64,000 nucleotides of DNA, from contig NZ_CP117834.1 in assembly GCF_028735875.1 (NCBI RefSeq), positions 1,228,001 through 1,292,000 of the forward strand, in the 5' to 3' direction. Source of the DNA: Shouchella hunanensis. Lineage in GTDB: Bacteria; Bacillota; Bacilli; Bacillales; Bacillaceae_D. Position numbers and translations under genes: made by a program. Under the pieces are notes generated by a model that had not been told where the DNA came from, did not search any database, and saw only the letters and a list, made by a program, of their open reading frames with translations. Below, piece by piece: positions 36,647 through 46,088 of the stretch (the stretch's first letter is position 1; every line of letters starts with the position of its first letter).

Positions 36647-37926
36647 TATGAGCCTGTCTTAGAAGAACGTTCTTGTTCTTGTTGCACATTTTCAGGATAG
36701 CCGTACGAACCATGTTCACTCATATCTAGACCAAGAATCTCTTCCTCTTCAGTCACACGTAACGTACCACCAACAAGACTCTTTGTAAGTAAAAGCAATA
36801 CGTAAGAAGCACCAAATGCAAATGCGGCACATACTACAACGCTTAAAGCTTGCACGCCTAATTGATCGAATCCACCGCCATAGAATAAACCAGCTCGACC
36901 ACCATTTAATGCTGCAAGTTCTGGTGTAGCGAAAAAACCTGTTGAAAGTGTGCCCCAAACGCCTGCCACTCCGTGTACGCTAAGCGCAAAAATAGGATCA
37001 TCAATTTTTAACTTGTCAAACATTCTCATACTAACTACTACTATTAGTCCACCAATCATACCAATCACAACCGCAGCCCAAGGATCAACGAAAGCACACG
37101 ATGCAGTAATGGCAACAAGACCTGCTAAAGCCCCGTTTAATGTAGTTGGAACATCAGCTTTACCACTCATTGCCCAAACTAAGAATAACGCTGCGATGGT
37201 TCCTGCACCTGCTGCTAGTTGTGTATTTAACGCAACAAAGCCAAAAAATGCTCCATCAAGTCCACCTGTTGAACCGGCATTAAACCCAAACCAACCAACC
37301 CAAAGGATTAATACACCTAAAGCTGTGTATACTTGGTTATGTCCAGATAAATCGTTCACTTTTCCGTTCTTACCATATTTACCGAGGCGAGGTTTTAATA
37401 AAATAGTCGCTGCAAGTGCCGCCATCGCACCTGTTAAGTGAACAACTGTTGAGCCTGCAAAGTCTTGCTTCCCTAAATCAGCAAGCCAACCTTGATCTGA
37501 CCAAATCCAGTGTGCCACTAATGGATATACAAATGCTGAAAATAAAACCGCAAAGATTGCGTAAGCAGCAAGCTTTCCTCTCTCAGCAAATCCGCCGAAG
37601 GCAATGGTTAATGCAATCGCCGCAAATGTTAATTGAAAGAAGAAATCGACAGAACCAATTCCATCCGCCGCACTACCGTAAAAGAAATTAGAAAGACCTA
37701 TAATTGCATTTCCTTCTCCATATATAAATCCGTAACCTACTGCCCAGAATACTAATGAAGCGACCCCTACCGTAAAAATAGTCTTTCCAGCAATATGACC
37801 AGCATTCTTCATTCGGGTAGAACCTGCTTCAAGAAGAATAAATCCCCCTTGCATTAATAGAACTAGGACGGCCGCAACCGTTAGCCACAAATTATCTACT
37901 AATACCAATGCTTCATCTCCACTCAT
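36646..37926 (-). CDS. amtB: Ammonium transporter
   Basis: 426 residues, eleven membrane helices with the extracellular N-terminus. Family marks: MQGGFILLEAGSTRMKNAGH, the pore segment STVVHLTGAMAALAATILL with the first twin-His, and SVHGVAGVWGTLSTGFFA with the second. It takes up NH4+/NH3. Strong GAGGGGGA ribosome site. A TnrA-like box centred near -50 suggests activation in nitrogen limitation. In B. subtilis the partner gene is glnK (PII); here it is a GlnD-like enzyme. Confidence 0.95.
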   Translation of the reverse strand: MSGDEALVLVDNLWLTVAAVLVLLMQGGFILLEAGSTRMKNAGHIAGKTIFTVGVASLVFWAVGYGFIYGEGNAIIGLSNFFYGSAADGIGSVDFFFQLTFAAIALTIAFGGFAERGKLAAYAIFAVLFSAFVYPLVAHWIWSDQGWLADLGKQDFAGSTVVHLTGAMAALAATILLKPRLGKYGKNGKVNDLSGHNQVYTALGVLILWVGWFGFNAGSTGGLDGAFFGFVALNTQLAAGAGTIAALFLVWAMSGKADVPTTLNGALAGLVAITASCAFVDPWAAVVIGMIGGLIVVVSMRMFDKLKIDDPIFALSVHGVAGVWGTLSTGFFATPELAALNGGRAGLFYGGGFDQLGVQALSVVVCAAFAFGASYVLLLLTKSLVGGTLRVTEEEEILGLDMSEHGSYGYPENVQQEQERSSKTGS

Positions 37927-37966
37927 CTACAATCCCCCTCGTATAAAATGGTTTATCTATAAAGTC

Positions 37967-38017
37967 ATTATAAGCGGATGTCAAAATTGTTCCATAAGTC
38001 CGTCAGTTTATCTGACA
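37967..38017 (-). promoter_or_regulatory. amtB promoter with TnrA/GlnR-type box
   Basis: On the minus strand TGTCAGATAAACTGACG (38001-38017) matches the TnrA/GlnR consensus TGTNANAWWWTMTNACA except at two positions. A TATAAT -10 is at 37967-37972, placing the box centre near -50, the position used by TnrA to activate. The -35 is weak, as usual at activated promoters. Confidence 0.65.
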
Positions 38018-38061
38018 TTCTTTCTTCCTTTTTTTGACCAACATAGGATTGGTTTTGGATA

Positions 38062-38070
38062 CATACACTA
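38062..38070 (+). promoter_or_regulatory. Sporulation -10 element (sigma-E/sigma-K) of coat gene
   Basis: CATACACTA fits both the sigma-K -10 (CATANNNTA) and the sigma-E -10 (CATACANT). It lies 41 bases before the start of the coat protein gene. Confidence 0.55.
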
Positions 38071-38111
38071 TACTCGGCTTGATCAACACATTTTGCATAG
38101 GGGGCATTTAA

Positions 38112-38750
38112 ATGATGAATCAACAACCATCAGGACACGTTCACTCTTCACAGGTAGCACCTACGTTAAACCACGGAGGACATGATTTATTCGACAGCCA
38201 CGAAATTATAGCTGGGATGATCAATGTGCTTGATCAATATATGATCTTTCGCACGTTTATGACTGATCAAGAACTTATCTCTTTACTGGATCGTCAATAT
38301 ACCTTTATTGAAAGCCAGTATAATGTTCTTGCTGAAGCGTTCTCCACTGGTCAACCACCAAGCCAGTCAACAGGTGTATATAAAATGACGCTTTCTCACG
38401 ATGTTCAGTTTGGTCTTACACCAAGTCAGCCGAAAAAGCCAAACCGAAACATTTCAGAAGTGAAAGAGGCAGGGTTGTCTGCTCATATGCTCGGTTTGAT
38501 TAAAGGACAAGCATCATTAATGGGGATGGCTGCTTCTGAAATTACGAACCCAATTGTTCGCCGAATCGTAGCAGATACGGTACCAAACTTCATCGAATTA
38601 GCCTATGAAATTTTTCTGTATCAAAATAAGCATCAGTATTATCAAGTTCCACAGCTCAACGACCGTGATGCCCAAGCTATGACAAGTGCGTATCAGCCAG
38701 TTATTGGCCAAAAGGCAACAATGCCACAGCCAAAGACACCTATACAGTAA
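38112..38750 (+). CDS. Spore coat protein, CotF-like
   Basis: 212 residues. The coat-F domain at ~25-190 contains LFDSHEIIAGMINVLDQYM and GQASLMGMAASEITNPIVRR. The N- and C-termini are Gln/Pro-rich, as in coat proteins. GGGGG ribosome site seven bases before the ATG pair. A sporulation-type -10 element supports mother-cell expression. No partner gene in the operon. Confidence 0.8.
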   Translation: MMNQQPSGHVHSSQVAPTLNHGGHDLFDSHEIIAGMINVLDQYMIFRTFMTDQELISLLDRQYTFIESQYNVLAEAFSTGQPPSQSTGVYKMTLSHDVQFGLTPSQPKKPNRNISEVKEAGLSAHMLGLIKGQASLMGMAASEITNPIVRRIVADTVPNFIELAYEIFLYQNKHQYYQVPQLNDRDAQAMTSAYQPVIGQKATMPQPKTPIQ

Positions 38751-38753
38751 TAA

Positions 38754-38790
38754 AAACAGCTGCTTTTCTAGGAAAAGCAGCTGTTTCTTT
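38754..38790. terminator. Terminator coat gene / AbrB-like gene
   Basis: AAACAGCTGCTTTTC (38754-38768) pairs perfectly with GAAAAGCAGCTGTTT (38772-38786). Confidence 0.9.
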
Positions 38791-39823
38791 ATTGTTTTAT
38801 TGGTTTCTTCGCAAACCACTTTAATAAAAAAGGTAAGGCTAGAAACAGGCCAAGCACTCGTAACATTTGCAACGTCGCCACAACAGTCGCATCGAGCTGT
38901 AATGTCGCAGCGGTAGAGGCCATTTCAGCAGCTCCTGCTGGAACAATAGCTAGTAGCGTTGTATAAAACGGAAGCGGACTTAAAAAGAAGAAGATTAAAG
39001 CCAACCCTATACTCATGAAGACATACAACAAAAGCGTCACCGCACTAGCTCCACCAATTCGCTTTAATTCTTTCACTGTTTTCCGGTCAAACCTCATTCC
39101 GATCAACGAACCAATTAGCACTTGTGCCATCCCCATTACAACGTTTGGCATAGCATAATCTGGAACAACAAGTTGATGAGCAGTAAAGCCAAACAGAATC
39201 GCAACAAACATCGGCGCACCTGGAAAAGAAAGAAAACGACTAAGAAAGAACACCAGAATAGCTAAACCGAAGGCGAGTCCAATTAATCCTCCATCAGTCC
39301 ACAGCCCTTGTGGCTCTTCTATAATAGGTACAGCGTTAGCCCTTGAACCAACGCCAACGATCAACGGCACCGAAAACACAAATAAAGTAATGCGCGCTGT
39401 ATGAAATGCTGCAACAATTCGTTGATCAGCTTGGTACCGTTCACTAAGCGCAATGACTTCTGATGCTCCTCCTGGTAAACAACAAAAGAAAGCTGTATTC
39501 CCTTCAAGCTTCGTCCATCTACCAAACAGCTTCCCAAGAGCAATACCACCAATAAGCGTGAGTACTAATGATAAAAGGAAAGCTGGTAATAGTGTTCGAT
39601 ATGCCCAGACCTCTTCTGGAACAACCATAAACCCAATTACCACACCAACAAGAGCAAGAGATAACGTAAACAACTCGCTCCGAAAGATGAGCTTATCTAT
39701 GAAAAAAGACCAAACCATTCCTGTTAACAGGGCACCAAGCAGCCATCCAGCTGGTAGCCCAGCCCATTGAAAAAGCCAACCGATTAAAAAAGATGTTGTA
39801 AAAAAAAGCAGCTTACTCCCCAT
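38789..39823 (-). CDS. AbrB-type membrane protein (two-repeat AbrB family)
   Basis: 344 residues, nine or ten membrane helices in two repeats. Family segments: [37 protein letters not shown] and [21 protein letters not shown]. The family has no relation to the B. subtilis AbrB DNA-binding protein and is of unknown transport function. The ATG at 39823 follows AAAGGA by four bases and lies inside the end of ung, so both are co-expressed. Confidence 0.85.
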   Translation of the reverse strand: MGSKLLFFTTSFLIGWLFQWAGLPAGWLLGALLTGMVWSFFIDKLIFRSELFTLSLALVGVVIGFMVVPEEVWAYRTLLPAFLLSLVLTLIGGIALGKLFGRWTKLEGNTAFFCCLPGGASEVIALSERYQADQRIVAAFHTARITLFVFSVPLIVGVGSRANAVPIIEEPQGLWTDGGLIGLAFGLAILVFFLSRFLSFPGAPMFVAILFGFTAHQLVVPDYAMPNVVMGMAQVLIGSLIGMRFDRKTVKELKRIGGASAVTLLLYVFMSIGLALIFFFLSPLPFYTTLLAIVPAGAAEMASTAATLQLDATVVATLQMLRVLGLFLALPFLLKWFAKKPIKQ

Positions 39824-40514
39824 TTGATCCTTTCCCCTCAATCGTTAATGGTAGCTGCCAATCAATGGGGGACTCCTCTATTGACACAAGCCACTCATTA
39901 ATTTTTGAGAATGGGCGACTTCCAAAAAAGCCTCTATGGGCCGAAAATGGACTCGGGTGTGGCGATTGGATAATAAAGTGCTTGCTCTCATCAATTAACG
40001 CTAATTTTGCTTGTGCATGCTTTCCCCACAGTACAAAAGCTACTGGTTTCTCACGTTTGTTTAGTGTAGCAATGACGTTATTTGTAAAGACTTCCCACCC
40101 TTTCCCTTGGTGAGAACCTGGTTGTTTTTGACGAACCGAGAGCACGGTATTCAATAACAACACGCCTTGATTGGCCCAGGACTCTAGAAAACCGTGTTCG
40201 GGTGGTTGACAACCTATATCCTCTTCTAGCTCTTTATACATATTTTTTAAAGAAGGGGGTGTTTTCACGTCAGGCTTAACGGAAAAGCTTAATCCATGAG
40301 CCTGATTTGGTCCATGGTAAGGATCTTGACCAAGAATAACCACCTTTACGTCTTTATAAGGAGTAAGATGAAGCGCATTAAATAAATCATGCATAGGTGG
40401 ATACACCACTTCATTTGCATATTCGTGCTTCAAAAATTCCCGTAGCTGAACATAATACTCTTTTGAAAACTCTTGACCGACATAGTCGTGCCAATCGTTA
40501 CGTAAAATCGTCAT
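39813..40514 (-). CDS. ung: Uracil-DNA glycosylase
   Basis: 233 residues, family 1. The water-activating Asp64 is in [18 protein letters not shown] and the minor-groove loop in [18 protein letters not shown]. It removes uracil from DNA. Position near ywdI/ywdK and pdxK agrees with B. subtilis. The end overlaps the AbrB-like gene by 11 bases. Confidence 0.97.
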   Translation of the reverse strand: MTILRNDWHDYVGQEFSKEYYVQLREFLKHEYANEVVYPPMHDLFNALHLTPYKDVKVVILGQDPYHGPNQAHGLSFSVKPDVKTPPSLKNMYKELEEDIGCQPPEHGFLESWANQGVLLLNTVLSVRQKQPGSHQGKGWEVFTNNVIATLNKREKPVAFVLWGKHAQAKLALIDESKHFIIQSPHPSPFSAHRGFFGSRPFSKINEWLVSIEESPIDWQLPLTIEGKGSNGE

Positions 40515-40583
40515 CTGTTTACTCCTTCCCTATCCAATTCACTTCAATCATACGCCTCTCCGCATATGTTGACAAACAGAAGA

Positions 40584-40605
40584 GAACTGACGCGATCCGC
40601 CAGTT
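40584..40605 (-). terminator. yjiH-like gene terminator
   Basis: On the minus strand GAACTGGCG pairs with CGTCAGTTC (one mismatch), followed by TCTTCTGTTTG. Confidence 0.55.
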
Positions 40606-40612
40606 CCCTGTC

Positions 40613-41965
40613 TTATAAAAGCAAATGCCCCATTAAAACAATAATTGGTAACGTAATAATGGTTCGAACCAAGAAGATCAACACAGCATCTAAAAATGTA
40701 ATTGGAATCTTAGAGGCAACAAGAACGCCACCTGTTTCCGACATGTAAATGAGCTGTGACACAGATAATGTTGCGATAACAAACAAGGTTAATTCACTTG
40801 TAATGCCAAAGGACTCTGCCAAGATAGCAGGCAGTAACATATCAGCAAACCCAATTAAAAGGGTTTGGCTGGCTGCAGCCGCTTCTGGTATGTTCATCCA
40901 TTCCAAAACCGGTACGAACGGTACTGCTAACCATTCAAAGACTGGCGTGAAGTTAGCAACACCTGCCGCAATCGTACCAATTGCCATGACAACAGGCAGG
41001 ACTCCAAACCATAAATCAAAGACCGTTTTGAAGCCGGTTTGAAGATTCTTTCCTTGTTTAAAGCTTTCTTCAGCACGTAAGGATGCCTGAGCAAAGCCAT
41101 TTTTTATGACGTTTTTTTCTTTTGGCTCTTCTTGACCTTCGCTCCCATCAATATACGTATTGGCTTTACGCGATAACGGTGGAATCCTTGGCGTAATCAC
41201 TGCCGCTACAAAGCCAGCAATAAATAGTGTTAAAAAGAATTGCCAGAACAAATGAGAAATCCCTAATCGACCTAATATCGAAATACTAAACGTAATGGAA
41301 ACAACAGAAAAGGCAGAAGCAACGATAGCAGCCTCTCTCGCTGTATACTTTCCTGCTTCGTATTGGTTGTTGGACATCATTATACCTACTGTACCGTCTC
41401 CAACCCAAGAAGCCATAGAATCAATGGAAGCCCGACCTGGTAAACGGAACAGCGGTCTCATAACATTCTTTAACAATGAGCCGAAGAATTCCATTAATCC
41501 AAAATTCAATAGCAATGGTAAAAGCAAGCCTGCAAACAAAAAGATTGAGAATAGGAACGGTAGTAAGTCAGTTAACAATAATTGCCCTGTATCTTCCGAA
41601 ATTAAGAATTCGGGACCAACGTTCATAAACACAAGGATAGCTAGTATAGCACCTACGATTCGAACGACAATCCAAACAGGTGTTGTCGCAAAGATGCTTA
41701 CCCAGAAAGATTCCGTTTGGCTTTGTTTCTTCACACGAGTGGCAATGATGGAAACAATAGCTGTCACAATGAGGAGAATGGTCACAATAATTGTAATGAC
41801 CTCAACCGATAGCAAGTCCATCAAAAAATCAGAAGCAAACATGACAGGTAGTTGAACGGATCTACCATCCTCTGTATCAATGGGGATTGGGGTCATAAAT
41901 AGAAAAATTCCAAGTATAGACGGAATGATAAACATTAATGCATTTTTAACTGTTACGTTATTCAT
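40613..41965 (-). CDS. YjiH family membrane protein with nucleoside-recognition (Gate) domain
   Basis: 450 residues, ten or more helices. The Gate-type motif is in ASIDSMASWVGDGTVGIMMS, and the C-terminal half has SQLIYMSETGGVLVASK. These proteins are relatives of nucleoside transporters and SpmA/SpmB, but the substrate is unknown. A soluble charged loop lies at ~265-300. GGAGGAC ribosome site. Single gene. Confidence 0.82.
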   Translation of the reverse strand: MNNVTVKNALMFIIPSILGIFLFMTPIPIDTEDGRSVQLPVMFASDFLMDLLSVEVITIIVTILLIVTAIVSIIATRVKKQSQTESFWVSIFATTPVWIVVRIVGAILAILVFMNVGPEFLISEDTGQLLLTDLLPFLFSIFLFAGLLLPLLLNFGLMEFFGSLLKNVMRPLFRLPGRASIDSMASWVGDGTVGIMMSNNQYEAGKYTAREAAIVASAFSVVSITFSISILGRLGISHLFWQFFLTLFIAGFVAAVITPRIPPLSRKANTYIDGSEGQEEPKEKNVIKNGFAQASLRAEESFKQGKNLQTGFKTVFDLWFGVLPVVMAIGTIAAGVANFTPVFEWLAVPFVPVLEWMNIPEAAAASQTLLIGFADMLLPAILAESFGITSELTLFVIATLSVSQLIYMSETGGVLVASKIPITFLDAVLIFLVRTIITLPIIVLMGHLLL

Positions 41966-42025
41966 AAATAGTCCTCCGACCGGATAATAATAAGCAATAA
42001 TGAATCATTATACAGTGTCTTTTCT

Positions 42026-43414
42026 TTAAGCGCTATGGGAAATCTCAAGATTTAAGTTTTCTTTTTCTTCGCTTTCTTCTGTCGATGTCTTTTTTAATAA
42101 TTTTGTCACGCTTGAAAGCTCTTCCACCGCTATCTCAATCGTCTTTACTTTTTTAATGACTTCTTCCATTATACCTACTTGTTCACTTGCTAACGTAACA
42201 CCATTTCTTGATTCTTCCCCACTTGCTTCACTCGCTTGTTTTAAAGAATCAATTTGCTCTACTAACGCCAGTGTGCTAAACGCAATCGATTGAGTGGAAG
42301 AAGAGACAGAATAAATATCACGATTTAAGCCGTTGCACGCTAAATGAATTTCCCCCAGTATTGTTTCCACTTCTGTATTAGCTGTAAGCCCATGTTGAAT
42401 ACCTTCATTTCCACGGCTTACTTCATCTAGTACAGTTTGAACGTCGCTTTGCACCGTATGAATAACGGTTCCCATTTGACTTGCCGCTACTTGAGATTCA
42501 GCCGCTAACTTTCTCACTTCCTCAGCTACTACGGCGAATCCCCTTCCTTGTTCTCCTGCATGCGCTGCTTCAATTTCTGCATTCAATGCAAGTAAATTTG
42601 TTTGATTCGCTATTGCAGAGACGGTTTGTACCGTTTCATATAAACGCTTTGAACGCTCATACAGTTGATGAACCACTTCAAATGTGCGTTTATTATTTTC
42701 TGCAATCGCTCCCATGTAAGAGGTGGAATCATTTGCCTTCTTGTTTCCATCCTCAACAAGGTTGCGCACCGATTCTGTCGCATTTTCAGCAGCTGCTAAC
42801 GCGACTGTAATTTGTTCCACTTTTTCTGAAAGGTCATCTGTGGAACGAACACTTTCTTGCGACGTTACCACTTGAGCTTGCACCGCACTCATCATTCTTT
42901 GATTTCCCTTTTCAATGGAAGCCGCAGATTGTAACGTTTTGTTAGATTGGTCTGTCAGGTAAGTGGTAGAAGAAATAAGAGTTTGCGCTACAGTCGACGC
43001 TCTTTCCATTGTTCTTTTTAATTCTTCCGTCATCTGGTTAAACGCATGTGTAAAATGGGCAAATTCATCCTCTCCAACCACTGGAAGAGGCTTGTGTGAG
43101 AAATCACCTGTTGCGAGTTGATTGGCTCTTTTTACTAATCGCTTTAATGGAATAAGAACAATACGAGCTTGGTGTCTTGCTATCCATGCACCGATGATGA
43201 TGAACACGACAAGTACGATCCAAATGAACAGTAACTGTGCTGATAACGATTGCTGCAACGCAGTTAATTGCTCAACGTGTTCACTCCCTACTTCCCCCGA
43301 AAGTTGCTCTACCGTTTGGTTCGTTCTTCTCATAAAAAATGTAACAAGTGCGCCAAACAAGATCATGAAGCCTGCTATCACACTGTACCCTTTCACTAAT
43401 TTCTTCTGTATCAA
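42026..43414 (-). CDS. Methyl-accepting chemotaxis protein with minimal sensor
   Basis: 462 residues: helix at ~10-28, an extracellular part of only about 35 residues, a second helix at ~60-78, HAMP at ~82-135, then the signalling domain with the tip sequence [20 protein letters not shown] and [10 protein letters not shown]. Without an extracellular ligand domain it may sense through the membrane or HAMP, or relay another signal. Single gene far from other chemotaxis genes. Confidence 0.9.
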   Translation of the reverse strand: MIQKKLVKGYSVIAGFMILFGALVTFFMRRTNQTVEQLSGEVGSEHVEQLTALQQSLSAQLLFIWIVLVVFIIIGAWIARHQARIVLIPLKRLVKRANQLATGDFSHKPLPVVGEDEFAHFTHAFNQMTEELKRTMERASTVAQTLISSTTYLTDQSNKTLQSAASIEKGNQRMMSAVQAQVVTSQESVRSTDDLSEKVEQITVALAAAENATESVRNLVEDGNKKANDSTSYMGAIAENNKRTFEVVHQLYERSKRLYETVQTVSAIANQTNLLALNAEIEAAHAGEQGRGFAVVAEEVRKLAAESQVAASQMGTVIHTVQSDVQTVLDEVSRGNEGIQHGLTANTEVETILGEIHLACNGLNRDIYSVSSSTQSIAFSTLALVEQIDSLKQASEASGEESRNGVTLASEQVGIMEEVIKKVKTIEIAVEELSSVTKLLKKTSTEESEEKENLNLEISHSA

Positions 43415-43552
43415 GACGTCTCCTCCTTAATCTACTGTTCTTCTCCTATATATCGGAAAATTGATCGATCCTTTCCATATGAGTAACATACTTTCCCTGT
43501 CGTTTTTTTTCTACTATAATAGACACAACAGAGATAAAGGAGAGACTAAATC

Positions 43553-44362
43553 ATGAAGCGATATAAAGCGTTAACGATTGCAGGATCGGATACAAGCGGT
43601 GGAGCAGGAATTCAAGCCGACTTAAAAACGTTCCAAGAGTTACAAGTATACGGAATGAACGCCCTTACGACCATTGTTGCTCAAAATCCATTTGAAGGCT
43701 GGGCACATGAAGTCTTCCCACAAGATCCCGCTATTGTTGCTAAACAAATTGATACGGTGTTGAAAGGCATTGGCGTAGATGCAGTCAAAACAGGAATGCT
43801 CGGTTCGATTGAGATTATCAACATCGTCGCTGAAAAAGTGGACCAATACGGCGTTGATCAACTCGTTGTTGATCCAGTAATGGTATGTAAAGGTGCTGAT
43901 GAGGCGTTAAATCCAGAAACGGATGCATGCTTACGAGACGTGCTTGTACCAAAAGCATTTGTGGTAACACCGAATTTATTTGAAGCGACACAATTATCTG
44001 GTGTAGCTATTTCTTCTCTTGAAGATATGAAAACCGCAGCAAAAGCCATTCATGGGCTTGGTGCTAAGCATGTGGTCATTAAAGGCGGTAGTAAGCTTGA
44101 ATCCAATCAAGCTGTTGATGTATGGTACGACGGTGAAGACTTCCACCTACTCGAATCAGATGAAATTAACACAACGTATACCCACGGTGCAGGCTGCACA
44201 TTCGCAGCTGCGATCGCCGCTTCATTAGCGAAAGGACACGATGTAAAAGAAGCGATTTATACAGCAAAAGCTTTCGTTACAGCTGCTATTAAACATGGTA
44301 GCCGATTAAATGACTACGTTGGCTCCGTTGCCCACGGTGCTTATAACGTTGAAAATAAGTAA
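43553..44362 (+). CDS. pdxK: Pyridoxine/pyridoxal/pyridoxamine kinase (ThiD-like)
   Basis: 269 residues, ribokinase fold. TIAGSDTSGGAGIQADLKTF binds the substrate; VVDPVMVCKGADEAL and the C-terminal THGAGCTFAAAIAA contain the Cys that marks the B. subtilis-type PdxK. It phosphorylates B6 vitamers and may also act on hydroxymethylpyrimidine. In B. subtilis this gene also lies near ung and ywdI. GGAGAG ribosome site; TATAAT about 25 bases upstream. Confidence 0.92.
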   Translation: MKRYKALTIAGSDTSGGAGIQADLKTFQELQVYGMNALTTIVAQNPFEGWAHEVFPQDPAIVAKQIDTVLKGIGVDAVKTGMLGSIEIINIVAEKVDQYGVDQLVVDPVMVCKGADEALNPETDACLRDVLVPKAFVVTPNLFEATQLSGVAISSLEDMKTAAKAIHGLGAKHVVIKGGSKLESNQAVDVWYDGEDFHLLESDEINTTYTHGAGCTFAAAIAASLAKGHDVKEAIYTAKAFVTAAIKHGSRLNDYVGSVAHGAYNVENK

Positions 44363-44368
44363 GAACAG

Positions 44369-44404
44369 AAGAACGCATGATGACACGATTATGCGTTCTT
44401 TTCT
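44369..44404. terminator. Terminator pdxK / hutH
   Basis: AAGAACGCAT (44369-44378) pairs with ATGCGTTCTT (44391-44400), followed by TTCTTCC. It reaches into the last codons of the converging hutH. Confidence 0.75.
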
Positions 44405-45876
44405 TCCTTAAGCCACGTAGCAAGGGCCTCAATATCCTTGGCAAACATACGATCTTTTGTAATGGCGGAAACGATCTTCCTCATTTGAACGTGCCACCCA
44501 CTGGTAGCTGTCGCCATTTTCTCCGTACCTCGATAAGAAGTCGCCTCCATTGCGCAAATTGCTTCAATCGCATAAACATGCCTCACATTCGCAACGATTT
44601 CCAATGCATGACGAGCTCCAATTGTCCCCATACTCACATGGTCTTCTTGATTTCCCGAGGATGGGATTGAATCGACACTTGCAGGATGGGAGAGCGTTTT
44701 GTTCTCCGACACCAAGGCTGCCGCCACATACTGCATAATCATCGCACCAGACTGCAACCCAGGCTCTGGACTTAAAAATGGAGGCAAATCACTAAGCTGC
44801 GGATTCACTAACCGTTCAATTCGTCGTTCAGAAATATTCCCAAGCTCTGCCATCGCAATTGCCATAAAATCCATTGCCAATGCAATCGGCTGACCATGAA
44901 AATTCCCTCCTGAAATGACTTTTTTTCCACCTTCAAAAATAAGAGGATTATCAGTTGCTGCATTCATTTCAATGATGAGCTTCTCTTTTACATAGCCTAG
45001 AGTCTGCCATGTTGCCCCATGTACTTGCGGAATACAGCGTAATGAATAGGCGTCTTGAACCCGCTTTTCCCCTTGAGTGGTCACTAACTGACTATCCTTT
45101 AAATACGCTCTTATACGAGCTGCACAAGCCATTTGCTCTGGATACCCTCTAGCTCTATGAATAGATTCATCAAACGCATCCATAATTCCTTCTAATCCTT
45201 CTAAAGTTAAAGAAGCGATCTTCTCTGCATCATAAGCTAGCTTTTCTGCTTCTAAGTACGCTATAACTCCTGTTGCAGTCATTGCTTGAGTACCATTAAT
45301 GAGCGCCAATCCTTCTTTTGCTTGTAAACGAATCGGTGCCATACCAAGCATTTGCAAGACCTCAAGAGTCGGTCTCTTTACACCTCTATACCACACGTCC
45401 CCTTCACCAATTAATGGCAGGGATAAATGAGCGAGCGGTGCTAAATCCCCACTAGCTCCAAGGGAACCTTTCTGAGGCACGCACGGATAGACATCCATAT
45501 TAACAAAATCAAGGAGCCGCTGTATCACCTCTATTCGAATGCCAGAGTACCCTTTTACAAGTGCATTTGCCCGTAACAGCATCATCGTCTTTGTTACAGC
45601 CTTCTCAAAGAACGGACCGACTCCACACGCATGGGACACTAACAAATTACGTTGTAACTCTTCTACATCCTCTTTGTCAATTCGGACATCACTAAACTTA
45701 CCAAAACCAGTATTGATTCCGTAAACCGTCCGTTGTTGATCCACAATTTCCTCGACAGCCGCCCGACTGTTATCAATGGATGGGATACATGAAGAATCAA
45801 TCGCCACTTGTTCGCTTTGCCGTAAAACCTTTTGCACATCTTCCATTCCTAATGTTTTTCCAGTTAAATAAATCAT
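44389..45876 (-). CDS. hutH: Histidine ammonia-lyase
   Basis: 495 residues. The Ala141-Ser142-Gly143 triad ([17 protein letters not shown]) forms the MIO cofactor; other marks are [13 protein letters not shown] and [10 protein letters not shown]. It turns histidine into urocanate and ammonia. The other hut genes (hutU, hutI, hutG, hutM, hutP) are not in the window, which is unusual for Bacillus. The start follows GAGGGGTGAAG. Upstream lie a strong promoter, a leader peptide and a terminator, so expression is probably attenuated. Confidence 0.95.
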   Translation of the reverse strand: MIYLTGKTLGMEDVQKVLRQSEQVAIDSSCIPSIDNSRAAVEEIVDQQRTVYGINTGFGKFSDVRIDKEDVEELQRNLLVSHACGVGPFFEKAVTKTMMLLRANALVKGYSGIRIEVIQRLLDFVNMDVYPCVPQKGSLGASGDLAPLAHLSLPLIGEGDVWYRGVKRPTLEVLQMLGMAPIRLQAKEGLALINGTQAMTATGVIAYLEAEKLAYDAEKIASLTLEGLEGIMDAFDESIHRARGYPEQMACAARIRAYLKDSQLVTTQGEKRVQDAYSLRCIPQVHGATWQTLGYVKEKLIIEMNAATDNPLIFEGGKKVISGGNFHGQPIALAMDFMAIAMAELGNISERRIERLVNPQLSDLPPFLSPEPGLQSGAMIMQYVAAALVSENKTLSHPASVDSIPSSGNQEDHVSMGTIGARHALEIVANVRHVYAIEAICAMEATSYRGTEKMATATSGWHVQMRKIVSAITKDRMFAKDIEALATWLKEEKNA

Positions 45877-45902
45877 AGCTTCACCCCTCTAGTTCATTAA
45901 AG

Positions 45903-45956
45903 CTATAAAAAAGAAGCTGCCCGCTGAAATGAACTTCATTTCAAAGCGAACAGCTC
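45903..45956 (-). terminator. Attenuator terminator in the hutH leader
   Basis: On the minus strand GAGCTGTTCGCT (5' arm) pairs with AGCGGGCAGCTTC (3' arm), extended by the perfect inner stem GAAATG/CATTTC, and is followed by TTCTTTTTTAT. It lies between the promoter and hutH. Its 5' arm can instead pair with GAACAG just upstream (45957-45962) to form GAACAG-GAG-CTGTTC, a competing hairpin. Confidence 0.8.
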
Positions 45957-45997
45957 CTGTTCCTTATAACGAGATACCGACAAGATCGAACATTCAT
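45941..45997 (-). CDS. Leader peptide of hutH, 18 aa
   Basis: An 18-codon frame, MNVRSCRYLVIRNRSCSL, with ATG at 45997 eight bases after GGAG. Its final codons overlap the 5' arms of both the terminator and the competing hairpin. This is the classical layout of translation-dependent attenuation. It contains no His codons; Arg (4), Cys (2) and Ser (3) are frequent. The inducing signal is unknown. Confidence 0.6.
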   Translation of the reverse strand: MNVRSCRYLVIRNRSCSL

Positions 45998-46032
45998 GTC
46001 TTTCACTCCATTTCGATCATTCTAATAACTAA

Positions 46033-46061
46033 AGTGTAGGGTTTCATGCTACAATTGTCAA
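46033..46061 (-). promoter_or_regulatory. hutH promoter, overlapping a divergent promoter
   Basis: On the minus strand TTGACA (46056-46061), 17 bases, TACACT (46033-46038): a near-consensus sigma-A promoter. On the plus strand TGC-TACAAT (46048-46056) inside the same spacer is an extended -10 for the membrane protein gene at 46089. Confidence 0.75.
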
Positions 46062-46088
46062 CGACTGACATGAAAGGGAGAACAACTG

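Noticed and set aside
36950-37441. 163-codon plus-strand frame
   Set aside because: Lies entirely opposite amtB; amtB has clear membrane helices and motifs, and the frame has no ribosome site.
41295-41855. 186-codon plus-strand frame
   Set aside because: Shadow of the yjiH-like membrane protein gene; composition is that of an antisense frame.
42026-43414. Chemoreceptor gene as truncated at the 5' end
   Set aside because: The short extracellular part is flanked by two proper helices and the gene starts behind a good ribosome site, so the small sensor looks native.
45898-46026. T-box or HutP-type leader before hutH
   Set aside because: No AGGGUGG T-box sequence or specifier loop is visible. 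Only two spaced UAG triplets occur, fewer than the known HutP site, and hutP is not nearby. A peptide-linked attenuator fits better.
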